A stretch of 64,000 bases of DNA from Oceanobacillus sp. J11TS1 (GTDB taxonomy: Bacteria; Bacillota; Bacilli; Bacillales; Amphibacillaceae). Under the pieces are notes generated by a model, which was not told the origin of the DNA, did no database searches, and was given only the letters and a program-made list of their open reading frames with translations. Below are positions 42,231-50,531 of this stretch, in pieces; the stretch's first letter is position 1, and each line of letters opens with the position of its first letter. A program made the position numbers and the translations under genes. The stretch spans positions 62,001 to 126,000 of the forward strand of contig NZ_BORO01000006.1 in assembly GCF_018333215.1 (NCBI RefSeq), given 5' to 3'.

Positions 42231-42268
42231 TAAAAGAGGTGCAAATTCTTTTATAGAATAGCACCTCT
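42231..42268 (-). terminator. Terminator of bdbDC (minus strand)
   Basis: AGAGGTGC (42235-42242) and GCACCTCT (42261-42268) form an 8-bp perfect stem; read on the minus strand it is followed by TTTTA. It lies just downstream of bdbC. Confidence 0.8.
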
Positions 42269-42272
42269 CTTC

Positions 42273-42701
42273 CTATTGATTATTCTTTGGCTTTTTGATC
42301 AATAACATGAATAAAATTATTAAAGTAAAAGCGGTCAATGCTAAAAACGGGATTGTAATAAATCCAAGCAAGTCAATATATTGTCCACTACATGGAACAC
42401 CATTAGCACAGGGTTTAATTTCTGCAAAACCAGGAACATTCTGTAACAAATAGTGATAGAGTGAAATGAACCAGCCGATGATTGATAATGGTAGTACATA
42501 CTTTTTAACAGTTAGTTCATTTTGGAATGTCGCTATTCCAAGAATTACAGCTAAAGGGTACATCAAAATTCGTTGATACCAACAAAGTTCACATGGAACA
42601 AAACCTCTTATTTCACTAAAGTAAAGACTTCCAAGTGTTGCAACCACAGCTACTAACCAAGCCAGATAAAGAAATAACTGTCTATTATCTATTCTACTCA
42701 T
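42273..42701 (-). CDS. bdbC: Disulfide bond formation protein BdbC (DsbB-like)
   Basis: A 142-residue membrane quinone-linked oxidase with four transmembrane segments. First redox pair in FVPCELCWYQRILMYPLA, second in IKPCANGVPCSGQYIDLLGF, both needed to reoxidise a DsbA-like partner. The gene starts 3 bases after bdbD, with which it forms an operon. In this accessory module it probably serves exported thiol proteins or metal-handling proteins; the main chromosomal pair may lie elsewhere. Confidence 0.93.
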   Translation of the reverse strand: MSRIDNRQLFLYLAWLVAVVATLGSLYFSEIRGFVPCELCWYQRILMYPLAVILGIATFQNELTVKKYVLPLSIIGWFISLYHYLLQNVPGFAEIKPCANGVPCSGQYIDLLGFITIPFLALTAFTLIILFMLLIKKPKNNQ

Positions 42702-42704
42702 AGC

Positions 42705-43376
42705 TTAGTTACCTTTTAAAGCATTATCTATAGCTTGTTTAATTGATTCATAATCGAATGGATCTTCAATCACTGTATTATTCACCATAATAGTTGGAGT
42801 AAGTTGCACTTCGAATTCGGTTACTAATTCGGTATCTTTGTTTACTTCTTCTATAGCAGTATTGGATTCAACATCTACCTTTAGTTGCTCTACATCAATA
42901 TTTGGTATACCGCCTGCAACTTCAAGTGTTTTGTCCGTTGTAATCCACACGCTATGGTGATCATCACTTGGCTGTTCCGCAAAAAGTGCGTTATGAAAAT
43001 CCCAATATGCGTCTGAATTTTGTTTATAAACAGACTCTGCAGCTAGTGAGCCTAATTTTGACTCTTCTCCATGAAACAATACGTTTATAAATGCAAACTG
43101 TATCTTTCCTGTATCTACATAATCACTAACTAATTGTGGATATACAGTTTCTCCCCACGCTTTACATGCAGGACATTTAAAATCTCCAAATTCAACGACT
43201 GTTACAGGGGCATCTGAATCACCTATAGTGGGCTGTCCATCAATTGATGGTTGCCTTTCAAATGACTGTTCTTCACCGTATTCGGAATTATTGTTATTTA
43301 ATACAATCAAAGCAACGATAAGTGCAACAATAGCCAATGTAATTATTACTACAATTTTAATTGGGGATCCTTTCAT
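42705..43376 (-). CDS. bdbD: DsbA-family thiol-disulfide oxidoreductase BdbD
   Basis: 223 residues. N-terminal membrane anchor (IKIVVIITLAIVALIVALIVL), a linker, then a thioredoxin fold with active site FGDFKCPACKAW (CPAC) and the cis-Pro loop VQLTPTIMVNN. It oxidises exported proteins and is itself reoxidised by BdbC encoded next. AAAGAGGTG precedes ATG at 43376. Divergent from the cmtR-cadA unit. Confidence 0.92.
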   Translation of the reverse strand: MKGSPIKIVVIITLAIVALIVALIVLNNNNSEYGEEQSFERQPSIDGQPTIGDSDAPVTVVEFGDFKCPACKAWGETVYPQLVSDYVDTGKIQFAFINVLFHGEESKLGSLAAESVYKQNSDAYWDFHNALFAEQPSDDHHSVWITTDKTLEVAGGIPNIDVEQLKVDVESNTAIEEVNKDTELVTEFEVQLTPTIMVNNTVIEDPFDYESIKQAIDNALKGN

Positions 43377-43478
43377 AAAAACACCTCTTTATTTTTTGTT
43401 TGAAGTCAATAATATCATTAAAACATGTATTAAATTGAGTTCAATATGGAATGTTCAAAAACTTTTAATATTTTTTGT

Positions 43479-43542
43479 TTGACACACAAATTAGTGGTTG
43501 CTAATATGATAATAACAAAACATATTAGAAATATCTAATATG
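43479..43542 (+). promoter_or_regulatory. cmtR-cadA promoter and palindromic operator
   Basis: TTGACA (43479-43484), 17-base spacer, TAATAT (43502-43507). Just downstream, at 43521-43542, a perfect 9-bp inverted repeat CATATTAGA-N4-TCTAATATG covers the transcription start region. Its placement and symmetry fit an ArsR/SmtB family operator used by the regulator encoded next. Confidence 0.85.
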
Positions 43543-43556
43543 AAGGGGGAAATTAC

Positions 43557-43877
43557 ATGTTAAAAATTGATCTAGATACAAAGGTTAAGTTTCTTCATGG
43601 ATTTTCGCATAAAACTAGAGTTGAAATACTTGAATGTATAAAAGACAATGAAAAGACTGTGTCACAAATTGTGGAAGATATTCAGGGCAGTCAGTCCAAT
43701 ATTTCTCAGCATTTAGCATGTTTAAAAGGTTGTGGATTGATAGTTGGTCGGCAAGAAGGAAAATACGTTTATTATGGTCTGCGTAATCAAAAGATACGTG
43801 AATTACTTACAATGTTTGACGTGGTACTTGAAGACGTGGAAAAGGATGTTGCATGTTGTGAAAATCACTTGGACTAG
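43557..43877 (+). CDS. ArsR-family Cd/Pb-type metal sensor (CmtR-like)
   Basis: A 106-residue winged-helix repressor. HTH SQIVEDIQGSQSNISQHLACLKGCGLIVGRQEGKYVYYGL. Two Cys in the recognition helix (C55, C59) and a C-terminal CC (100-101) match the C57/C61/C102 metal set of mycobacterial CmtR rather than the ELCVCD site of ArsR or CadC. Cd(II) or Pb(II) is therefore the likely inducer. It lies between its presumed operator and cadA, 13 bases upstream of the latter. Confidence 0.88.
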   Translation: MLKIDLDTKVKFLHGFSHKTRVEILECIKDNEKTVSQIVEDIQGSQSNISQHLACLKGCGLIVGRQEGKYVYYGLRNQKIRELLTMFDVVLEDVEKDVACCENHLD

Positions 43878-43890
43878 GGGGGCATAGCTG

Positions 43891-46566
43891 ATGTCAGACA
43901 AATGTTGCAGTTCAAATGAAAGTATATTGTCTCAAGAAAGTTGTTGTAGTAACCATCCTGAAGAAGATAAAACAACAACTACTAAAGAAACGAATAGCTG
44001 TTGTAGTAGTCAACCTTTAGGTGAAAAAACAAAAGTAAATGCGACTGAAGTAAGTTTCTGTAATCAATCAGAGAAAGTGGTACCTATCAACATCAAAGAA
44101 GTAGCCAGCGACTGCTGTAGTAGCCAAACTTTAGCTAAAGAAGAGAAATCATCATCTTGTTGCAATAACAACGAAGAAGAGTCGCACGTGTCAAATTCAA
44201 GTTGCTGTAGTAGTAACATTGAAGAGAAGTCAACTGATAAGACAATGACTACTAAGGGAGAAAAGGTAGAGTATCGTGTCTCTGGCATGGATTGTCCTTC
44301 TTGTGCCTTAACCTTAGAAAAAGGATTAAGTAACTTAAAGGATATTCAGGAAGTAAAAGTAAATTATAATACAGCAAAGTTACAAGTAGTCGGAAGTAGT
44401 GCTCTTGCTCTCGACAGTGTGACGGATCAAGTCCAAAAACTTGGTTTTACGGCTGAGCCGATGGTACAAAATAATAATTTTAGAACTTACGATGTAGCCG
44501 GTATGGATTGTAGCGGTTGTGCTAAAAGTATTGAAAAACACTTGAGTACCATTTCAGCAGTTAATAGTGTCAGCGTGAATTTCTCGACTGGAAAAATGAA
44601 AGTAGAGCATGAAAATAGTGTGGATGACATTGTTGCCGAAGTTTCTAAAATTGGTTACAAAGCCTTTTTGCAATCAGATAACAGTAAAGCTAAAGAAATT
44701 AAGAAAACCAAGGAAGGGTACGGGCTAATTACCTTCTCAGGTATTTTAATAGCATTGGGATTTATTGGTTCTTACTATGGAGTTTCTCCATTAATATCAA
44801 CCATTCTTTATGCTATCGCAATTGCTGTAAGTGGCTATAAGCCTATCAAAAGTGCTTTTTACGCTATAAAAAGCCGATCATTAGATATGAATGTCCTTAT
44901 GTCAGCGGCCGCTATTGGTGCTGCATTAATTGGAGAATGGTTTGAAGGTGCAACCGTAGTTTGGTTATTTGCTCTTGGAAACGTCCTACAAAACAGATCC
45001 ATTGAACAAACTAGAGACTCCATTCGTAATCTAATGGATTTAGCTCCATCAGAAGCGTGGATTAAAGCTGGAACGGAGCTAGTTAAAAAGCCAGTAGATG
45101 ATGTTTCTGTCGGTGACATAGTAGTAATTAAGCCTGGTGATCGTATTCCATTAGACGGTGAAATTACTCAAGGGGAAACTAGTATTAATCAGGCACCAAT
45201 TACAGGTGAATCTATTCCAGTAGATAAAATGATTGGAGATCCTGTATATGCTGGAACAATTAATGACAGTGGTTCTATTGAAATCAAAGTTACTAAGTTA
45301 GTTAATGATACAAGTCTTTCAAAAATTATTCACATGGTTGAAGAAGCCCAGGAACAAAAAGCACCGACCGAAGCGTTTATAGACAAATTCGCAAGCATAT
45401 ATACACCTATTGTTTTTATTTTAGCATTAGCGGTAATCATTTTCCCGCCACTTTTAGGCTTTGGTGCTTGGGGAGAATGGGTATATCGAGGGCTTGCATT
45501 ATTAGTAGTTGCTTGTCCTTGTGCATTAGTTATCTCTACTCCAGTAGCAATCGTATCTGCAATTGGTAATGCAGCGAAAAATGGTGTACTAATAAAAGGT
45601 GGTACGTACTTAGAGAAAGCAGGATCTATTAATGCTATTGCTTTTGATAAGACAGGAACATTAACGGAAGGAAAACCAAAAGTTTCAGCAATTGAAGCAT
45701 TAACAACATCAAATGATGAATTAATATCTATAGCTTTTACATTAGAAGATTACTCCACACATCCAATAGCAAAAACGATTGTGGAATATGCAAAAGACAA
45801 AGGTATACAGGCTAAGAATGGAAAGCTATTTAAGAGTATTGTCGGTAAAGGTGTTCAAGCAACCATTGATGATGAAGTATATTATGCTGGGAATCTAAAA
45901 CTGTTTGAAGAGCTTAATATAAATGTAGATGATGTAAGGCCAAAAGTAGATAATATACAACGTCAAGGAAAAACGGTAGTTATCATAGGAACAAAACAAG
46001 AAGTAATGGGTATTATCTCTGTTTCTGATATGATTCGATCAACAACTGTTAAGGCATTAAATGGTCTGAAGCAAGTGGGAGTCAAACAGTTAGTAATGCT
46101 TACAGGTGATAATGAAGGAACAGCTAAAATGATTTCTAAAGAAACAAATGTAAATCGCTATTTTGCAGAACTCATGCCAGAAGATAAAGTAGATGCGATT
46201 AAACAATTACAAAAAGAGGGTCACAAGGTTGCGATGGTTGGTGATGGTATTAACGATGCTCCAGCACTTGCGACTTCTGATTTAGGGATTGCAATGGGTG
46301 GAGCAGGAACCGATACCGCAATGGAAACCGCTGATATCGTATTAATGGCAGATAACTTAGAAAAACTCCCACATACAGTTAAACTTAGTAGGAAAGCATT
46401 AACAATTATTAAACAAAATATATGGTTTTCTATAATAATTAAATTGATTGCATTAGTTCTTATCATTCCAGGATGGTTAACGCTTTGGATGGCTGTACTA
46501 AGTGATACAGGGGCTGCTGTCATTGTAATATTGAATTCCTTACGTCTATTAAGAGTCAAAGGATAA
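43891..46566 (+). CDS. cadA: Cd2+/Zn2+/Pb2+-exporting P1B-type ATPase CadA with Cys-pair tail
   Basis: An 891-residue efflux pump. Residues 1-120 are an unusual low-complexity tail with six Cys-Cys pairs (5-6, 18-19, 37-38, 75-76, 90-91, 105-106), mostly in CCSS contexts. Two HMA domains follow (GMDCPSC near 132-138, GMDCSGC near 205). The core has the membrane CPC motif (VACPCALVIST), phosphorylation site DKTGT, TGES, the HP motif (STHPIAKTI) and GDGINDAPAL. Typical CadA proteins have one HMA and are about 700 residues, so this one is enlarged. Preceded by GGGGGG and the CmtR-like gene. Confidence 0.93.
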   Translation: MSDKCCSSNESILSQESCCSNHPEEDKTTTTKETNSCCSSQPLGEKTKVNATEVSFCNQSEKVVPINIKEVASDCCSSQTLAKEEKSSSCCNNNEEESHVSNSSCCSSNIEEKSTDKTMTTKGEKVEYRVSGMDCPSCALTLEKGLSNLKDIQEVKVNYNTAKLQVVGSSALALDSVTDQVQKLGFTAEPMVQNNNFRTYDVAGMDCSGCAKSIEKHLSTISAVNSVSVNFSTGKMKVEHENSVDDIVAEVSKIGYKAFLQSDNSKAKEIKKTKEGYGLITFSGILIALGFIGSYYGVSPLISTILYAIAIAVSGYKPIKSAFYAIKSRSLDMNVLMSAAAIGAALIGEWFEGATVVWLFALGNVLQNRSIEQTRDSIRNLMDLAPSEAWIKAGTELVKKPVDDVSVGDIVVIKPGDRIPLDGEITQGETSINQAPITGESIPVDKMIGDPVYAGTINDSGSIEIKVTKLVNDTSLSKIIHMVEEAQEQKAPTEAFIDKFASIYTPIVFILALAVIIFPPLLGFGAWGEWVYRGLALLVVACPCALVISTPVAIVSAIGNAAKNGVLIKGGTYLEKAGSINAIAFDKTGTLTEGKPKVSAIEALTTSNDELISIAFTLEDYSTHPIAKTIVEYAKDKGIQAKNGKLFKSIVGKGVQATIDDEVYYAGNLKLFEELNINVDDVRPKVDNIQRQGKTVVIIGTKQEVMGIISVSDMIRSTTVKALNGLKQVGVKQLVMLTGDNEGTAKMISKETNVNRYFAELMPEDKVDAIKQLQKEGHKVAMVGDGINDAPALATSDLGIAMGGAGTDTAMETADIVLMADNLEKLPHTVKLSRKALTIIKQNIWFSIIIKLIALVLIIPGWLTLWMAVLSDTGAAVIVILNSLRLLRVKG

Positions 46567-46571
46567 ACTCA

Positions 46572-46611
46572 TAGAGAGTTGTCCAATAAAATTGGATAGC
46601 TCTCTATTTTA
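46572..46611 (+). terminator. Terminator of cmtR-cadA
   Basis: AGAGAGTTGTCCAAT and ATTGGATAGCTCTCT pair (two wobbles) around AAA, followed by ATTTTAATT; directly after the cadA stop. Confidence 0.75.
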
Positions 46612-46708
46612 ATTCTTATATACTTACATGGTAGAAAAATATAGTGCTCAGTTTGTAATAGTTGGGTGCTAAACGATGAATTTTGAATTTTAAGAAGGGA
46701 TACATTCT

Positions 46709-46841
46709 ATGAAACGTTTAATTTTTCTAATGGTTATTCTATCTATACTTCTTGTTGCCTGTGGGAAAGAAATGGGAAAGAAATAGAAACAAATATGTCA
46801 GAGAAAGTGGCAAACTTTGAGTTGGATTTATGTCAAGAAAT
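46709..46841 (+). pseudogene. SCO1/SenC-like lipoprotein remnant
   Basis: ATG 46709 starts a lipoprotein signal MKRLIFLMVILSILLVAC. The frame then hits TAG after GKEMGKK because an 11-base unit GGGAAAGAAAT is duplicated in tandem (46763-46773 and 46774-46784). Removing one copy gives CGKEIETNMSEKVANFE, like the start of SCO1-type copper/thiol proteins. The sequence degrades after that and is cut by the IS3-family element at about 46842. SCO1 proteins serve copper delivery or thiol redox, which fits bdbCD and the other metal genes here. Confidence 0.6.
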
Positions 46842-46959
46842 TGGACACTAGAAATGGTGAATTTTTTCAAATACCTACCGCGCTCTGCTTGCTTCCCTCT
46901 TGGTTAAAAGAAGGGGAAGTTCGACCCTTCTTTTAACCAAGAGGCTAGTTATCTTTTTT

Positions 46960-47781
46960 CTATGAAGCTATTTTACTTAGATACATTTTTTCATATGCTA
47001 TTGGTGACATATATCCAATAGTCGAGTGAATTCGCTTGTAATTATAAAATGTCATGATGTAAGAGAAGATACTACGCTTGGCTTCTTCTCTTGTTTGATA
47101 ATTTTCATGAAAGATCAATTCCTTCTTGATGACACTATGAAACGATTCGATACATGCATTATCATAACAGTTGCCTTTCCGGCTCATACTCGTGATGATA
47201 TGGTATTTTCTGAGAAGTGCTTGATACTCCTTAGCTGCATATTGGCTTCCTCTATCGGAATGATGAATTAATCCTTTCTGCGGAGTTTGCTGGTTAATCG
47301 CCCGCCTTAAAGCTGTGAGTGTTAATTCTTTAGTCATTCGATGACTCATTGCCCAACCAATAATTCGTCTGGAAAACAAATCCATAACCGTTGCTAAATA
47401 GACCCATCCTTCTTTCGTCCAAATGTACGTGATATCGCTCACCCATACTTGTCCTGGTTTATCTGCCTGGAAATCTTGGTTTAATAGATTCGGATAGACA
47501 GGGTGCGAATGCTTTGAGTTCGTTGTCGCCTTATATTTTTTCACTGTTTTCGAACGCAAACCATTTTCCTTCATGATACGAGATACTGTTTTTTGAGAAA
47601 CAGGTACCCCTTCACGACGTAAAACCTGCGTGATTTTAGGGCTCCCATATCTTTTATGGGATGCGATAAATACACGTTTTATTTGGGCTGTCAGTTTTTG
47701 TTTGCGTTTGGATCGATCGCTGACAGGACGATCTCTCCACTCATAATAGCCGCTCTTGGAAACACCTAGTACTTGGCACAT
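46960..47781 (-). CDS. IS3-family transposase OrfB (DDE catalytic part)
   Basis: From the first Met this reads MCQVLGVSKSGYYEW..., 273 residues with the rve/DDE core: Asp in VWVSDITYIWT, Asp in LIHHSDRGSQYA, and Glu in CIESFHSVIKKEL. The open frame extends upstream without a start to about 47843 (PEIIYAFIQEHRHEFRVEK), in line with synthesis as an OrfAB fusion by -1 frameshifting. The slippery AAAAAAC, read on the minus strand, is GTTTTTT at 47838-47844. Confidence 0.95.
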   Translation of the reverse strand: MCQVLGVSKSGYYEWRDRPVSDRSKRKQKLTAQIKRVFIASHKRYGSPKITQVLRREGVPVSQKTVSRIMKENGLRSKTVKKYKATTNSKHSHPVYPNLLNQDFQADKPGQVWVSDITYIWTKEGWVYLATVMDLFSRRIIGWAMSHRMTKELTLTALRRAINQQTPQKGLIHHSDRGSQYAAKEYQALLRKYHIITSMSRKGNCYDNACIESFHSVIKKELIFHENYQTREEAKRSIFSYIMTFYNYKRIHSTIGYMSPIAYEKMYLSKIAS

Positions 47782-47828
47782 CTTCTCTACACGAAATTCG
47801 TGACGGTGTTCTTGGATAAATGCATAGA

Positions 47829-48125
47829 TTATCTCGGGTTTTTTGCGAAGATGCCCATAGCCTTTTTTAAGATAGCTACCTCCTCTTCTAAATCACGAAT
47901 TCGTTTATCTTTTTCATACTCAGCTTGATTTTTTGCACTGCGATTGCCACTTCCTACAAAGCTATCATCTTTGTCCTCCTTGTATTTAGTTACCCATTTT
48001 TGCAGCGTCTGCGGGACTAAATCTAACTCTCTCGCCACTTCGGCTGCTTTTCTGCCGTCTTCCACTACCAGTTTCACTGCATAAACTTTAAATTCTTTAT
48101 CATATCGTTTTGCCATCTTAGACAC
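47829..48125 (-). CDS. IS3-family transposase OrfA (HTH part)
   Basis: 98 residues with the helix-turn-helix MAKRYDKEFKVYAVKLVVEDGRKAAEVARELDLVPQTLQKWV and a C-terminal leucine-zipper-like helix RIRDLEEEVAILKKAMGI. It ends just after the AAAAAAC slip site used to enter orfB. OrfA alone usually represses transposition in this family. Confidence 0.94.
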   Translation of the reverse strand: MSKMAKRYDKEFKVYAVKLVVEDGRKAAEVARELDLVPQTLQKWVTKYKEDKDDSFVGSGNRSAKNQAEYEKDKRIRDLEEEVAILKKAMGIFAKNPR

Positions 48126-48233
48126 TCCTAGAGATTATTATATTTAGTATAAAAATCCCCATTTGGTATGTCCAATTATTAGACTATCATCAAATGAATA
48201 ATGAGCGTTTCTTATTTAAGGATGGGGATAAGA

Positions 48234-49325
48234 ATGTACGATACAATTGTGATAGGAGCTGGACAAGCGGGTCTTTCCGTAGGTTACTATTTAAAGCAAT
48301 CTAAACAAAATTTTATTCTCATTGATAAAGGAACAGAGGTCGGGGAAAGTTGGAAAGCAAGATACGATACCTTAACTTTATTTACGCCTCGAATGTATAG
48401 CTCATTACCTGGTATGCCTCTTGTGGGAGAGGAACAAGGCTTTCCGACCAAAGATGAGATTGCTACTTACCTAGAAAAATATGCTGATCGTTATGAAATT
48501 CCTATAAAATTGAATACAGAAGTTGTAAATATATTCAAGATGAATGGAAATTACATCATAAAGACAAATAGCGAAAAATACCAGTCTAAAAATGTTGTAA
48601 TTGCAACTGGACCTTTTCAAATACCAAATATTCCTCCGTTCTCGAAATTTTTACCAAATAACATAAAACAACTTCATTCTTCTGAATATAAGAATCCTAT
48701 ACAGCTGATCGATGGAAGTGTTCTTGTAGTATGTGCGGGCAATAGTGGTGCTCAAATTGCCGTCGAATTATCTAAACAAAGAGAAACATATTTGGCTTAT
48801 AGTAGGAAATTAAAATTCTTACCTTTGTCAGTGGGAAGAAAAAGCATCTACTGGTGGTTTGACAAGTTAGGGATTTTAAAAGCAAATCATAAATCACGGA
48901 TGGGAAAATTGATTCAAAGAATTGGAGATCCTATATTTGGTTTTGAATTAAAAAATGCAATTAATAATAAAGAAGTAATCACAAAAAAAAGAGTAACTGG
49001 TAGTGAACAAAACAAAGTAATATTTGAAGATTCATCAACTTTAGAAGTTAACAATATCATATGGGCTACAGGTTTTAAATCGGACTTTTCTTGGTTAAAG
49101 ATAGATGACGTTATAAATGTGGAAGGAAAAGTAATACATTATCGAGGTATATCAACTATTCAGGGATTATATTTTATTGGTTTGCCTTGGCAGTATCGAC
49201 GTGGTTCAGCCATACTACAAGGTGTAGGTTATGATGCAGAATATATTGTAAGGCAAATAGTTAGAGATCAACTATTTTCAACTAAACCAGCTAATAGAAA
49301 CTCATTTTATCCAGAATTTCTTTAG
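48234..49325 (+). CDS. FAD/NAD(P)-dependent monooxygenase, CzcO-like
   Basis: 363 residues. FAD-binding Rossmann motif TIVIGAGQAGLSVGYYLKQ at the N-terminus, YSSLPG, and a second NAD(P)-binding motif VCAGNSGAQIAVELS near residue 165; the late ATGFKSDFSWL resembles the ATG motif of flavin monooxygenases. Proteins of this type often accompany Co/Zn/Cd or arsenic resistance genes and are named CzcO, but their reaction is poorly defined. ATG 48234 after GGGGAT gives the normal N-terminus; upstream in-frame codons overlap the IS end. No operon partner downstream. Confidence 0.85.
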   Translation: MYDTIVIGAGQAGLSVGYYLKQSKQNFILIDKGTEVGESWKARYDTLTLFTPRMYSSLPGMPLVGEEQGFPTKDEIATYLEKYADRYEIPIKLNTEVVNIFKMNGNYIIKTNSEKYQSKNVVIATGPFQIPNIPPFSKFLPNNIKQLHSSEYKNPIQLIDGSVLVVCAGNSGAQIAVELSKQRETYLAYSRKLKFLPLSVGRKSIYWWFDKLGILKANHKSRMGKLIQRIGDPIFGFELKNAINNKEVITKKRVTGSEQNKVIFEDSSTLEVNNIIWATGFKSDFSWLKIDDVINVEGKVIHYRGISTIQGLYFIGLPWQYRRGSAILQGVGYDAEYIVRQIVRDQLFSTKPANRNSFYPEFL

Positions 49326-49415
49326 CTGTCTGTAAAACATTTTTAGACGTAGGATAAGTTTAATAGGGTAAGTAAAGATACCGTAGAATATAAGTCCCCA
49401 AAATCCCCACGATAC

Positions 49416-49652
49416 TCAGGGAATAAATGTAAATGCCCAATATTCCCTATCTCCAAAACCGATGTCAACGACAACGTTAGGTTCACGATGACCAGACAAG
49501 TCACCACCATCAACTTCAATGAGTTTGTATCCTGAAAATTGTTCATCAACAGTTGCAGTTTCTTCTTTCACTACTTTTTCAAATTCGGATTTTTCCTCTG
49601 ATTCATCCGACTTTTCTTCTTTTTCACCACCTTTAGCAATTTGATTATTTTG
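49416..49652 (-). pseudogene. Fragment of a DNA/RNA non-specific endonuclease-like gene
   Basis: Read on the minus strand, a stop-bounded frame without start codon gives a Lys/Glu-rich stretch, then YKLIEVDGGDLSGHREPN, VVVDIGFGDREYWAF and TFIP before TGA. I recall this pre-catalytic region from secreted NucA/DNA-RNA nuclease-type proteins of Bacillaceae. The signal peptide and the catalytic domain are both missing, so it is a dead remnant. Identification is by memory of the family and needs a search. Confidence 0.45.
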
Positions 49653-49863
49653 CTATACTTAATTAATCATACTAATAACAAATGAAATGTATGTATGGTT
49701 TTTCATCTTCTTGAAAAAGAGTTAAACCTCACGAATTAGTTTTTTATTTCAACTTTCACTAAACCTTCACACAATTTTCATTGATGTATTGCTATCCTTT
49801 TAGTAAAGTAATGTTAAAAAATGTTATAGTTTGTTAGAAATCATCAGGAGGTGGGGTGAAGAA

Positions 49864-50451
49864 TTGTTACCATTGGAACGCCAAAAGCGAATTAAAGAGT
49901 TAATAAAGAGAAATCAAACGATGAAAATTTCAGAATTAAGTAACGAACTTAACGTTTCAGAAATGACTATACATCGAGATATAAAACCTTTGATAGATGA
50001 AGGGTTCGTAATGAAAACATTCGGTGGAGTTACTTTAGCAAATAATGAGAAAAGTGAACATCACCATTCTACGCAATGTATAATTTGTAGTAGGGAAATA
50101 AACGAAAGGTTAGCATATCGACTAATTTTAGCAAATAACAAAATTGAAGTGGCCTGTTGTGCCCATTGTGGATTACTTCGTCAACGTCAATTAGGAGAAA
50201 GTGTTATTCAAGCTATTTGTCCTGATTTTTTAAAGCAAACGACGATAAGTGCTTCTTTAGCTTGGTTTGTTATGGATACGTCAATACATATGGGGTGTTG
50301 TCACCCACAGGTTTTAACATTTGAATGGAAAGAGCATGCAGATAAATTTGTGAAGGGCTTTGGTGGGGAAGTATTTAGTTTTAATAAGGCCATTGAAATA
50401 AACTTTCTAAAATGGAATGAACATAGTCCATGCCATAAAGAGCATCATTAA
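49864..50451 (+). CDS. DeoR-type HTH protein with Cys-rich C-terminal domain
   Basis: 195 residues from TTG 49864, 7 bases after AGGAGGTGGGG. The N-terminus is a DeoR winged helix: LERQKRIKELIKRNQTMKISELSNELNVSEMTIHRDI. Instead of the sugar-binding DeoR domain it has a metal-site-like domain with CIIC, VACCAHCGL, ICPDF and MGCCHPQVLTFEW, plus His-rich ends (SEHHHS, HSPCHKEHH). The last part resembles NosL-like copper proteins. A metal-responsive regulator of the lipoprotein gene downstream is a reasonable inference. Confidence 0.75.
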   Translation: MLPLERQKRIKELIKRNQTMKISELSNELNVSEMTIHRDIKPLIDEGFVMKTFGGVTLANNEKSEHHHSTQCIICSREINERLAYRLILANNKIEVACCAHCGLLRQRQLGESVIQAICPDFLKQTTISASLAWFVMDTSIHMGCCHPQVLTFEWKEHADKFVKGFGGEVFSFNKAIEINFLKWNEHSPCHKEHH

Positions 50452-50531
50452 TTAAAGAGAGAAGAAGATTTACAAAAGATTTTTAAATAGTGATTGAGTT
50501 AACACCAATAATAGAAATGGAGGATTTAAAA

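Larger units (their letters stand above)
46842..48175 (-). mobile_element. IS3-family insertion sequence (about 1.33 kb)
   Basis: Imperfect terminal inverted repeats: left TTGGACACTAGAAATGGTGA (from 46842), right, read inward, TTGGACATACCAAATGGGGA (from 48175). It carries orfA and orfB on the minus strand, in the usual overlapping arrangement with a -1 slippery heptamer. It interrupts the module between the SCO1 remnant and the flavoprotein gene. I could not define a target duplication with certainty. Both orfs and both ends are intact, so it may be active. Confidence 0.92.

Noticed and set aside
47026-47271. 81-codon plus-strand frame
   Set aside because: It is antisense to the transposase gene and has no independent support.
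49343-49549. 68-codon minus-strand frame
   Set aside because: It is a different frame over the nuclease-gene remnant, where the recognisable protein reads in another frame.
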